A DNA stretch of 64,000 bases from Amaranthus tricolor (GCF_026212465.1 NC_080053.1:8656959-8720958), one strand, 5' to 3'; shown: positions 1 through 10,141, counted from the stretch's first letter. Program-made: numbers and translations. The notes: a model not told the origin generated them from the sequence alone.

Positions 1-105
1 ATTATTAACTCTAAATATATGAAACCATGTATGTATAAAATTTAATTTATTAAAATTTCTATTAAGATGATTGAATATGAGTTGATCATGCCTCTGTGTT
101 AAAAA

Positions 106-439
106 TAGTTCAGGTTTACGACATTTCGATTAAAAACTCGTTCGGGTTAAGTCGGTTTTAGCCAAATCAAGTTCGGTTTTGAGTATGATTCGAGTCCGAT
201 ATGACTCGGGTCGGTCACTATTAGGTTCAGGTAATCTCGGTTAACGTTTATATGTCGATTATAAAAATCGGTCGCAGTTCGGGTTCGATTTTACGATTTT
301 GGGTCGTAAATTGGTTCTGGCGCAACTTCGGTTCGGATAATGTCGGTTCGATAAATTTAAAAAAGAAACATATTTTCGGGTAGGTTAACTTTTGGTTTCG
401 GTTCGAATTTTCGGATCGGGTCACATTTGAATAGCTCTA
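106..439. mobile_element. Degenerate hAT-like MITE with TCGGGT-type repeats
   Basis: The segment is filled with variants of TCGGTTCGGGT, unlike the AT-rich flanks. It starts TAGTTCAGG and ends AATAGCTCTA. The flanking octamers gttaaaaa and cttaaaac share a 6-base core, which fits a decayed 8-bp target duplication. There is no coding capacity. The ends are too diverged to be sure of the boundaries. Confidence 0.35.
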
Positions 440-509
440 CTTAAAACTATGTGGTCGGGTCTACAAAGTGAGTTTATATCATTCAATTATTGATTTAGAA
501 TTGATGTTA

Positions 510-1036
510 GAGCATTTACATTTGAAGTAAATAAGAATTTTTTGCTAAAAAATTTATAAATAAATTTCGTCAAAATATATATCTCAAATAAGTGTCTCCA
601 ACCCAATGCTAAAGTTTGGTGTTTGTTCTCTATTACTAACAGCAAGCTATAACTTCAACTGAATTAACAAAATTTAGCCAAGTAATTGGTCCCTTTTACT
701 AACAGGGGGGCGATTGGATTGACTTTTATTGACTTTATAACTGTCGTTGACTTTGGATGTTAATGGCCCGTTGTTATTAACAACAGGCAATCACTCAGTC
801 GAGTCAAACGAAGTCAACTCAACAATTTTCCGATGTGCGAGGGATTGCTGAGTTGACTTTCTTGAACTCAGCTAAGTGATTGTCCGCTGTTAGCAACAGC
901 GAACGACCTCCAATCCTTAGCGTTGAGCTGATTGCGCTTATTTTTAGGATATAAGTTTTAGTGAAACTCATTTATGAATTTTTTTTAGCCAAAAGTTCTT
1001 TTTTACTTCAAAATTTCGAGCGTTTACTAGTGGGTT
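510..1036. repeat. Foldback MITE-like inverted repeat
   Basis: The left end (GAGCATTTACATTTGAAGTA, then AAGAATTTTTTGCTAAAA) recurs inverted at about 960-1030 (TTAGCCAAAAGTTCTT, then TACTTCAAAA and CGAGCG). The centre has several TGTTA-N-TAACA hairpins, the same motif as in the arms near 2.0 and 3.8 kb. It resembles a PIF/Harbinger-type MITE, but a clean TTA target duplication is not visible. Confidence 0.4.
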
Positions 1037-1698
1037 TGTTGAGTGCGCTCTTCAAAATCTCAATTTGCATTGGTACAATAGTGTAACAACAAGGCTACCT
1101 TGAATCGGAGGCATGGATAATCAGTGACGTATTGCTCCTCTTTTTTCTTTTCGTTGCCACACTTCTCGCAACAAATTCTCAAATAAAAGAGAGAAGTGTA
1201 ACAACGAAAAAAACAGATGATAATATTTATTTCAGGTCTTGTACGAGTTCGGTACCTCCCATCAAAAAGATGACTCTCATATGAAAAATTAGACAGATGA
1301 TAAACCCATACTCATGTGGTCATCTTATATGCTTCATCAAATTAGTAACTCCAACTTGTTAAAAACATAGAACCTTAATCCCTGTTCATGGGACGACAAA
1401 GCCAAAACAACTAGTGTGGCTCGGCATAACTATGGAAACAAAGTCTAATGAGATGCTTGCAACTGACTCTGTAGAATACCAACAAACAAAAAAACTTAGC
1501 AATGTACAAACCAATCCCCTTACATGTACGGTTGGATTATTGCCAAGCGTCTTCTTCTCGAATTGTATCATGTTGCAGCCGTTGTTCTTCAACCCAAAAT
1601 AAATTTGTGGTATATGGTGGATGGTAAATGGTGGATGGTAGATGGTGAATGGTGCAATCATCATCACTCTTATCAGCATGTTCAATTTGTGTTGGTTA
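1037..1698. other. Gene-free spacer with a hairpin and a short tandem repeat
   Basis: No credible coding region is seen. An 18/20 inverted repeat lies at 1148-1167 and 1191-1210 (TTTTCGTTG / CAACGAAAA cores, 23-bp loop). At 1607-1654 there is a tandem array of a 7-14 bp unit based on TGGTGGA/TGGTAGA. This stretch was probably the original 3' flank of SirB before the hAT insertion at 1707. Confidence 0.5.
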
Positions 1699-1825
1699 CT
1701 CACGTTTGAAGGTGTGCAATGGGCCGGGGGCCTATCGGGCCTGACCTTTTATTGGACACACTTTTAACGGGTTAGACCTTAAATGAGCCGAACTTTTAAA
1801 GGGTCAACTTCTACTATATTTGGAG

Positions 1826-2324
1826 GAAAGATTGAAAAAAATAAGATAAATAAACAATTTAATTCCGAATATAAGATTCGGGAAAACTTATGTCCCAAAA
1901 TAAGCTTCCGTACATCCAAGCCTAGCCTCGGGTAAGTCGCTGTTAGTAACAGCGAATGAGGAGAAAAAAAAAAAAACTAAAAGGCCCTAAGTCGCTGTTA
2001 GTAACAGCGACTTAAGGAGTTGACCAGTCAACCCTTTAAGTCGCTGTTACTAACAGCGACTTAAAAAAAAAAAAATTTTTTTTTTTTTAAATTTTAATAG
2101 TACTGAACTTGAAGTCGCTGTAATTTATTGTTTTTGGAGCAGCTCGTTTTTTAACCTTCATACAATTATTTAATAGTAGATGAACTAACTATATAAACTT
2201 GTTATTGTTTGATTAATCTTCCGATGTGGGACTGTGTTCTGGAACACATCAAAATAAATGAAACAAAAAATTAGCTCACGAATAGAGCACCGATATGGGA
2301 CTGAGCACCGAATAGAACACATCA
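1826..2324. repeat. Left arm of long inverted repeat
   Basis: This arm pairs with 3509-3965 in inverted orientation over nearly its whole length. Landmarks shared in order are GATTGAAAAAAATAAG, CTTGGATGTAC-type sequence, CGCTGTTA hairpins, an A/T homopolymer junction, a TATA stretch and a U-snRNA-type USE. It carries three CGCTGTTA-N-TAACAGCG hairpins at 1938-1954, 1991-2011 and 2040-2060. The arms bracket the DnaJ fragment and may be a separate foldback element nested in the hAT unit. Confidence 0.85.
2189..2232 (-). promoter_or_regulatory. USE plus TATA, snRNA-type promoter motif (outward, left)
   Basis: On the minus strand GTCCCACATCG (2222-2232) matches the plant snRNA upstream sequence element RTCCCACATCG exactly. 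A TATA stretch (TTTATATAG, 2189-2197) follows after 26 bases. Short USE-TATA spacing is typical of plant Pol III snRNA promoters, whereas Pol II snRNA genes use about 10 bases more. No known snRNA sequence follows. Function is inferred only. Confidence 0.4.
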
Positions 2325-2805
2325 AACAGTTATAATGATTGTAGTTGTGCAAGCAAGGGGTTGTTGGCTTCATCATGCTCGACCATTTTTGCTCCTGAAT
2401 ATTCTCATGCATTTTTAAGTTCAAGGCAACTTAAAGACTCGTGTTTCAAAAAATCTCATTCCGATCTCATTGTTAGAGCTGGAAGGGTAACATTTCTTCT
2501 GCTATGAAGTTGTTTATTTTCTTTTCTTCGCTTTTTTTAACATTATTTTTTGAATTTTTGAAACAATATATGTGGATGATCATCATAATTGATTTTCTTA
2601 GTTTTAGATCAGTGTTAGAGGGGGCTGAATAATGTATATTTTTGTTAGCGACGATCCCTCACATTAATTTGTTTTGGTTCATATAACTGATTCAACACTA
2701 TTGAGATTAAGGTTTTTGCACTGTTGTACTTGCATTACTTATTATTGAAATGCAGTGTTGTTTTTGTTTTAGCGATGTTTTGACTGATTGTTTTTGAAAA
2801 TGCAG

Positions 2806-3061
2806 AGCTATTATTCTGTTCTTGGGGTTGAAGAAAATGCTAGGAAGTCTGATATTAAAACTGGTGAGTTCCTTTTTAGAGGAAGGTTATTGCCTGCCTT
2901 TTTAGATGCTTTAAGTTGTTCCCGTTGTTTTCCTTATGAAGGATGATGTTTTTGTAATGTCCCTTGTGCGCCCCTCACTTCCTCGAATCTCTCTTATGGA
3001 GCATCTCTTTTCCTTTTACTGTGCTTTTAGTTTTTTTTTTTTTTGAGATGCTAAGAAAAGA

Positions 3062-3092
<31 letters not shown>

Positions 3093-3433
3093 AGGGGGGG
3101 GGCGCAGAGTAGCTTCTGTGCTTTGTTTAGAAGTACTGCATACCAAAAGCATTTGGCTTTATGTTTTTCAGAATTCATTTTCTCTATTCCTCAGATAATC
3201 ACTGACTCACAGATGTTACTATGGCTTACTTGATGTTTCATCATCCTTCGTGTTTGCATGTCTCTTCAGCTTGATGCATGCTCTACTTCAATTTAAACTA
3301 TTGTCAATTCGTTGTATATCTGAACTTTTTTTGGGAATCTTGAGATTACCTGAATTTATCACATTTGGTTGTTTTCCTTCATTTATGCAGCTTATAAGAA
3401 GCTTGCACGGACGTACCATCCTGATGTAAACAA
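2806..3433 (+). pseudogene. J-domain gene fragment (plastid/mitochondrial DnaJ A6/A7-like), two exons
   Basis: Exon-like blocks at 2806-2863 and 3391-3433 splice in phase to SYYSVLGVEENARKSDIKT and then AYKKLARTYHPDVNK. This is helices I-II of a J domain with the HPD motif that stimulates Hsp70 ATPase. Splice signals are intact: tgcag before the first block, CTG/gtgag and atgcag/CTT around the intron, and AA/gtaag after the second. Introns are retained, so this is a DNA-level copy rather than a retrocopy. Neither the upstream transit-peptide exon nor the downstream G/F, zinc-finger and C-terminal exons are present, and both sides run into inverted arms inside a hAT element. Homology to organellar type I DnaJ proteins is from family knowledge. 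No functional protein is expected, though transcripts could include the exons. Confidence 0.8.
3064..3102 (+). repeat. Poly-G tract
   Basis: Twenty-nine consecutive G, one A, then nine more G, within the intron of the captured DnaJ fragment. A G run this long is very rare in an AT-rich plant genome and may be a sequencing or assembly artefact or a G-quadruplex-prone site. Confidence 0.9.
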
Positions 3434-3508
3434 GTAAGTTGAACTTTGCCATATGGTCTTGTAGTAGTTTGTCTAAATAATACCTTAGAAATCCTCTAAA
3501 TATGTTCC

Positions 3509-3965
3509 TGATGTGTTCTATTCGGTGCTCAGTCCCACATCGGTGCTCTATTCGTGAGCTAATTTTTGGTTTCATTTATTTTGATGTGTTCCAGAACACA
3601 GTCCCACATCGGAAGATTAATGAAACAATAATAAGTTTATATAGTTAGTTCATCTGCTATTAAATAACTGTTTGAAGGTTAAAAAACGAGCTGCTCCAAA
3701 AAAATAAATTACAGCAACTTCAAGTTCAGTACTATTAAAATTTAAAAAAAAAAAAATTTTTTTTTTTTAAGTCGCTGTTAGTAACAGCTACTAACAGCGA
3801 TTTAGGGCCTTTTAATTTTTTTTTTTTCTCTTCATTCGCTGCTACTAACAGCGACTTACCCGAGGCTAGGCTTGGATGTACAAAAGCTTATTTTGGGACA
3901 TAAGTTTTCCCGAATCTTATATTCGAAATTAAATTGTTTATTTATCTTATTTTTTTCAATCTTTC
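3509..3965. repeat. Right arm of long inverted repeat
   Basis: Inverted partner of 1826-2324, about 42 bp shorter through small deletions. It keeps hairpin motifs at 3771-3800 and about 3835-3855, the A/T homopolymer junction (about 3742-3768), and two USE copies. Confidence 0.85.
3533..3645 (+). promoter_or_regulatory. Double USE plus TATA, snRNA-type promoter motif (outward, right)
   Basis: GTCCCACATCG occurs at about 3533-3543 and again at 3601-3611. The second copy is followed by TTTATATAG at 3637-3645, with the same 26-base USE-to-TATA gap as the mirror copy in the left arm. A T tract at about 3756-3768 could end a Pol III transcript of roughly 90-100 nt. The sequence between does not resemble U6, U3 or 7SL as I know them. 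Confidence 0.4.
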
Positions 3966-4455
3966 TATTCGGAGCGGGTAAAAACAGGCTTTTAGCGGGT
4001 CCTAAACGGGCCTTCCTATTTTTATTACTTGTATTTTACCAATAATAAAGCATTTTCTTTTTTATTGTATATATATAGATGGAAGATTTATCCACAATTT
4101 GTTATAGTAATCATTCCCATAACTATTATTATCACTACTCGTTTTTACTGTATGCTCCAGTTTGAAATATTTGTTATTTCTTCATTTTGATTTCATTAGT
4201 ATTTTGTGCACAACTGTTGAATTACTGCTCTTAAACTGTTTTGGATTTGATTTTTTCCAAATAATTATCATTACATGCAAGAAAATTTAAAGAGTTAAGA
4301 TGAATGGGTCGGGTCGGGTCGGTGGTGGGCCACCAAGCCCGGCCCATTTAAAGCTCATTTTCTGTTTTGCAAGAATCGCCCAACTGTTTTAAGAGCCCGA
4401 CCCGGCCTGTATTTGGCCCATTGCACAGGTCTACTCACGTTACAAGAGGAGGATA

Positions 4456-7400
4456 CTACGCTTCAGCATCCTGAATTTTAATCTTACACCTGCCTGTCCC
4501 AGCACATACTGCACATTCCTCCACTTCCCCAGCAACATGACTCAAGCAATAGTCGATTCTGTCCTTCACAACATCCTGCAACAGTAAAATCTTTACATTC
4601 TATTTTATACATCTCTCATTGACAACTAACTAAAGTATGATAATGCTCCCCAGAGTTTAGCTTGCATTCAGTAAAACAACACTTGTGGTTAACTGAAATT
4701 TCACAAAAATTTACGTCATGAAAATAGAAGGAAAACAGACAGGCACAGACACTATCTTTCAGGTTAGGTACGTGTAAAGATGAAAATATGGTGCTAACAT
4801 AGACACATGAGAAAGGGGTGATGTTTATACCACAAGTTTTTCATGCAGACCCAATGGTGCAGTCACAAGATAGCTAATCCCCGGATGCTCCAGTGCAGCA
4901 GCATCTGCAAGGGAAGGAATATCCTGTACAATGGCAATAGAAATCCAATTAACATTAACGTCTGAAGACAATAGAATCAAAATCTTTCTGCAAAACGTTC
5001 TACAAAAAAGATCAACATCCTTGCGCAGATCCAAGTTTTCAATTAACTGAGAGATAAATAACATTCTTGTATGAGAAATCTACTTGTAATGAGAGAGCAT
5101 AAAGACACTAGGACAAGTCATAAAACCCCTGCATACAATTTGGGAAATTCAATATGAATACATTCGGTCCATTCCAAAATTATGTTTGCAGCAGCAGGAT
5201 ATTATTATCATCAACGATCGATTTTTGTTGGGGTGGGTTGTTATAAGGTCACAGATTTAATAACTCATGTACAGAAGTGTATGTAATTTCTTGCCTGATG
5301 CCAATGTCGACCAGGAAAAAGAAAGAATGGACTTATGATAACACGTTTTGCCCCTTGCTGTACACATAAACTGAAAGCATCTTTTATAGAAGGTTCTGCC
5401 AATTCCTAAAATACAACGAAAAGAATGATAAATAAGATGTTCAGAACTCAAAAATTAAGATAACAAGTTCGGAAAACAGAAAAATAACAGCAGTACAGCA
5501 TAGTACATTTGTGTAGCATACAAATGTATTATTTCTAAAACTGAATATAGATATTAAGAGTAAGACTGGACTTAGTGCACACTAAAATCATAAGCACCTT
5601 TCTTAATATTCCCTCATTTTCTAATTAAATCACTTGATTCTACTCTTTAAAAGAAATATGCACCATATTATAGTGGGGACCAAGTCCATAAACTTCTATA
5701 GAGATTAATGTGTAGTGCTATTCAATTTGTATACTTTTAGTTTCTATGAGTGCTTAGTGCAATTCTAGGTACTCTTAATCCGAAATTAGGGGGTTTTTGC
5801 TCTGGGTACACTCAGGTTACCTGCTAGCTGTTATGGCAAGTCATTTTGAATTAAAAAAAAAGATTTTTTTTTTTAAAAAAAAAAAAAAAAAACCTATAGA
5901 AGATTAAAATGAACTGCCTTAATTGAATTTAACAACAAAATCTGGAAATATCGAGTAAAATGAAATAAATTGAGAATGGCATAAAATTGAAGATTAAATG
6001 ATTGATTACGGTCTAAATAGTAAAATAACAAAAGATAGATCAAGCAATTCGAGAAGCTTGAGATCTCCTAAAATGAGTAAAACCACCCAACAATAATTTA
6101 CTATTTCCATGATGAATAATAACTCCCTCATCCTCCTATTTATAATAAAACTCCTCTTAGTACTAACTTATTACCTAAGTCACCACTAGCATAGTAATTA
6201 CCTAAATTACCCTTCATAAACCAATTATTCCATATATCAGTTCATTGCATCCCGCCACCTTCAACTCAACACCAATTCACCCTCACGATATTGAGCCACC
6301 TTCAACCCACCACCATTTCCACCTCCGAGATCGAGCCACCTAAAACAACACCAATGACCCAGTGGAATCAACCCACTGTGCCAGAGAGGAGAGAGAGGAG
6401 CAAGGAATGGGATGTCGCGCAGTTGGGAAGGGGGTTTGCTGAAGTGGGGGCGGGGATGGGGTAAGGGTGTATGTTTTAGTGGTGTCATCAGGTAGGGGGT
6501 GGGGAAAGGGTGGGCGGCAATAGGGTGGGGAGGGGTGGACGGTGGCGATGGAGGGTGGTAGTTAGGGGTTGACGGTGGCAATGGAGGGTGGTAGTTAGGG
6601 GTTGACAGTGGTGATGGAGGGTAGCCGTAAGACAGGGTTGACAATGGTGATGGAGGGGTGGGTTTTCTTTTTCTTTTTACTTATATTTTTTAGTATTTTT
6701 ATTTTTAATTTGTCTTTTTCCTTTATTTTTAAAAGAATTAACCTACAATTACAAGTTAATAACTGAGCAACAACAATCTTGGTTAAGTTACCCAAATGTT
6801 GAGATTATTCATAGTTAATCAATACGTGAGATTATCGTAGGAAAATGAGAAAGAGGCTGGATTATTGTAAGTAATTTTTCCTTCTTAATATTCCCTTATT
6901 TTCTACTTAAAGCACTTGATTTTAATCTTTAATGGAAAGATGCACCATATTATAGTGTAGACCAAGTCCATAAACTTCTATAGAGATTAATGTGTTTTGC
7001 TTTTCAACGTCAGTTTAACATGATGATTAAGTATCACTATTCACTAAACTCTTCTTGGTTTAGTATACTTTTAGTTTCTTTGAGTGCTTAGTGCAATTGA
7101 GGTATTCTTAACCTTCTAGTGCTCGGACCAATTTCATTTTATATCTTAAAACACTGCAACAACTAAGAAGTAATTACCATATGTGCAGGCTCAACAATAG
7201 GGTATCCAGTTTTGCTTTTGAACATCAACACAAATTCGTCTGCAAAACACAATTAAGCACTGTTATAATTACAAATAAAGAATACAAAAAATTGCGAAAT
7301 AGCTCCCCCCTTCTTTTTAAAAAATCCAGTTACAAAGAAAATTCTAATACATCTTACTCAGTAATAGATTAGACTCTTTCCGACGAGATCCATGATCCAC

Positions 7401-7718
7401 GATAATCACACCATCTTTCTGACCCACACCAGAAAAACCCTCATTCAGGCTTTTTTGATCCATTGAAAAACATAAACTTGATGTCAGGCGCTTCTGTTTG
7501 ATACTTTTTGGTGGTCTGTAAATTCTGGGTGCAGTTTCTATTCTTCTTCCTCTTGCTGTAATCAAAGACACAGGACTGACCACAACAAATGGAACAAAAC
7601 GGAGCAACAAGTGAGATTGAATTTAAAGAGATGAAGAGTGGCTAACTAGCAAGCATCCGGAAAGTATATACCTTTGAAAGTGAACACACTGATTACTGAT
7701 CAAAAACTTTGCTGACAT
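4456..7718 (-). CDS. SIRB: Sirohydrochlorin ferrochelatase, chloroplastic (SirB)
   Basis: The enzyme inserts Fe2+ into sirohydrochlorin to make siroheme, the cofactor of plastid nitrite and sulfite reductases. Exons (transcript order): 7672-7718, 7358-7551, 7178-7239, 5295-5405, 4831-4923, 4456-4575; total 627 nt, 208 aa. Family landmarks in order are VIIVDHGSRRKESN, VEPAHM/ELAEPSI, PFFLFPGRHWHQ and DIPSLAD, TAPLGLHEKLV, and a C-terminal CAVCAGTGRC, the Fe-S-linked cysteine tail of plant SirB. The four downstream exons and most of 7358-7551 are firm. Exon 1 (MSAKFLISNQCVHFQ, transit-peptide-like) is my best in-phase choice; it requires the second AG of a cagcaag tandem acceptor. The intron at 4924-5294 has a GC donor (CAG/GCAAGA). 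Intron 5406-7177 is swollen by repeats. A hAT element begins 14 bp after the stop codon. Confidence 0.88.
5600..5781. repeat. Intronic direct repeat, copy 1
   Basis: About 180 bp, starting TCTTAATATTCCC and ending near GTACTCTTAATCC, closely related to 6882-7112. Both copies lie in the same SirB intron in the same orientation. Copy 1 lacks an internal block of about 55 bp present in copy 2. Confidence 0.75.
5790..6240. other. AT-rich intronic filler of SirB
   Basis: A poly-T/poly-A block (about 5847-5892) is followed by AT-rich DNA without coding potential. The text from about 5900 to 6240 (frequent short AATAAT and CTCCTC runs) looks like decayed LTR sequence, but no boundaries can be fixed. 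Confidence 0.4.
6541..6660 (+). repeat. G-rich minisatellite in SirB intron
   Basis: Four degenerate copies of a 33-36 bp unit with the core GGTGGCAATGGAGGGTGGTA start near 6541, 6574, 6607 and 6643. The proline-rich open frame on the opposite strand is a by-product of the repeat. Confidence 0.8.
6882..7112. repeat. Intronic direct repeat, copy 2
   Basis: Second copy of 5600-5781, with an additional block near 7010-7065. The preceding segment (about 6799-6860) contains the dispersed MITE motif also seen at 28.5 kb and 56.1 kb (gagattattcatagttaa followed by gtgagattat). Confidence 0.75.
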
Positions 7719-10141
7719 TTGCACAGTTATTATTCATCAGCTAGGACAAAAAACTCAGATAATTCATCAAACCCTACAAAAGAAGCCAGCTACTACTCGG
7801 TAAGGCAACAAAATGAAACCATACATTTAAGAGGATCAGCAGTCAGCACATTAATACCATGCCCTTCCCTATTACACCCCCAACAAAATCCCCAAGCTAC
7901 GAACTCCGACAATCTTTCTTAAGGGGGCCATTTTCATCGGTAGTCTTAGCATCAAAGCATACAATATACTCGAAGTTACTAACCATATCAATTAGAACAT
8001 CTAAATGAATTTAAGAAAATTTATCAAAGAACTAAAGCATTAAAAAATTGAAAAAAGGAAAAGAACACAACAAAAAAGATATAGTATGGCAATCAATGAG
8101 CTAGCTAATTAGTAATAGTAATTAGGATGAAAATACAATAATTAAGCAAGCTAACACCAAAACATAAACAAGGTTCATGCTATGTCCTCCCCTTATGGCT
8201 AGTGCTTGTAATAATGTTTTTAAAGGACTTGAACTTGAAGCTCACAAATAAAGGGATTACAATGGTAGAGTTAGAAATTTTGAGAATGTAAGAGGAAAGA
8301 GAGAGAAAGAATACACAAACATGCTAAACCAAGGAAGCTTAAAATATGACTTTGGCTCAGTTTACATTAATAACATATGCTCATAAATATAGCAATGGGC
8401 TAACAGAGAAGTGGACAAAAACCGGCAAAAGGGGGACTACAGGGGCTGCTTGCCTGAGCCAGGACACTGCTCACTCAAGCTACTTGAGTGCTTGCCCAAG
8501 CACAAGGGGAGCTCGTGCTGCCAGCATTTGGCCTTGCCAAAGTCCAAATACTCTCTCCAACGCTATTATGCTGAAAAGAGCACCTCTACTGGGTTGTTCT
8601 TCACGTGACTGCTTCAGTATTCCGGGCCCAATGCACCATAATACTTGAAGCAACAAAACCAATGCCTTTACAATAACTTCTCATGCAGTGCTGAATCCAG
8701 CAAAAAAATCAAGTGATTTCAACAATTAAATAAAAGAAAAATCACATTCAACATCGTTTTAATTATGCTAATTGTCCACTAATTGACTAAACTACCAAAC
8801 TTATTCAAAACTCATCATATATTAATCACTTATTATCTATTAAACAATTAAACTTATTCAAAACGCACAATTACCCACAAATACTACCAAACAAAACAAG
8901 TTTCTGATGACAAAACAAAATTTTTCAAAGTAGAGATTGAATCAAACAATCATTCAGATTTATGAATCAAACAAGTAGAGATTAAATCAGACCATTATTC
9001 CGAGTTTATGACTCAACAAGTATAGATTGAATAAAACAATTATTCCAAGTTTATGAATCAAACAAGTAGAGATTGTAAAATGTCTGTATATAGTTATGCA
9101 AATAGGTAAATTGTAATGAATTAAGATGGTGGACAAGAAAGATGTAATGGAGATTGGAGAATGTATTACTAACCTTGTTAACTTGATATTTGTTCGGTTA
9201 AAGGTCAAATTGGGTGGCTTGAAATACCCAAATGAAGAACTTTCTGGGAGAGAATCCCAAATTAAGATGCTATTTGGATTTTGGAGAGTTGCAGAAAGAA
9301 TAAATTATGAAATGTTGGGTAGTAGTGGACAAACCACGACTCCACGATATCGATTAGTTTTAATAAATCTTGTTTAACAAATTATGAAATTATATTGTAC
9401 TCCTATATAAAACGAGTAAAGTTGTTCTTATGAAAAAGTGCAAAATAAAAATTTAAGTTCACGAAAATTATAGAAAAAATGTTGCTTAAAACTAAAAATA
9501 AAATTAAGGTAAATTTAATGAAATAGATTAAAGAAAATAAGGATAAATTCAATAGGATAATGGGTATTTATTTCTGGTGATGAAAGAGAGCTAGAGAAAT
9601 CAAATGGGAGTAATGGTTAACATCACTAACAAAGCAAATAACTATTTTAGCTTACCAACATGTAAAAACGGATTCACTTATTTTAGTTTGACTCCGATAA
9701 ATGTCTTTTACGTACCAAAACCTTTTAAGTTGATAAAATCAGGGAACGTTAAATGTACCGAATTAAATTTCAAGCCAGACGAAACTAATACTTCATATTT
9801 ATTATATTTAGAATTATTAATTATTTTTATTTATAGTTGGTAAGATTTTACAAAACAATGTTCATTATTACAATAGTTCTTGAAGTTAACATTTTACTAA
9901 TGGGATTATTTTAATATATACTGGAGTTATTATTTTATAAGAGTTCTTAGTGAGGTATTATTATGATGACATAACATGAATAATTTTGGACAAAAATATT
10001 ACAAGTTTACTTTGTCAAAAAATTTCATCAAACCTATACATATTTAATAAATATATAGCAAACTTCTTTAATTAATGTTTTAGAAAATAGGAGAGACAAA
10101 AAAATATGAGGAGAATTTTAACTAATTTAAATATATAGAAT
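7719..10141. other. SirB upstream region, no recognised gene
   Basis: Mostly AT-rich with no convincing exon. An island of higher GC at about 8400-8620 repeats gcttgcc/gagc words resembling a passage of the Copia LTR at 45.5 kb, so it may be LTR debris. Repeats of a 30-40 bp unit around aacaagtagagattgaat occur at about 8925-9080. Open frames here show no family motif. Confidence 0.5.

Larger units (their letters stand above)
1707..4433. mobile_element. hAT element carrying a captured DnaJ fragment
   Basis: The terminal inverted repeats are TGAAGGTGTGCAATGGGCC on the left and, reverse-complemented, TAGACCTGTGCAATGGGCC on the right. They are bordered by the identical octamer CTCACGTT at 1699-1706 and 4434-4441, the 8-bp duplication expected of hAT transposons. 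GGGTCGGGTC-type subterminal repeats lie inside the right end (about 4300-4420). No transposase is encoded, so it is non-autonomous. Inside are two long inverted arms (1826-2324 and 3509-3965) flanking part of a J-domain gene with intact splice sites. The right end lies 14 bp beyond the SirB stop codon, so SirB transcripts probably end within or read through the element. Poly(A)-like AATAAA occurs on the minus strand near 4061-4066 and 4021-4026. Confidence 0.85.

Noticed and set aside
3601..3770. Considered as a U6, U3 or 7SL gene because of USE and TATA
   Set aside because: The downstream sequence does not match the conserved start or body of these RNAs.
6261..6644. Proline-rich minus-strand frame of 127 codons
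   Set aside because: Generated by the G-rich 33-bp minisatellite in the SirB intron; no family similarity and no splice support.
8346..8662. Overlapping frames on both strands in a GC-richer island
   Set aside because: No recognised motif, and word content resembles Copia LTR sequence; treated as repeat debris.
9126..9377. Plus-strand frame of 83 codons with an ATG
   Set aside because: Isolated, no recognisable family, no splice or promoter context.
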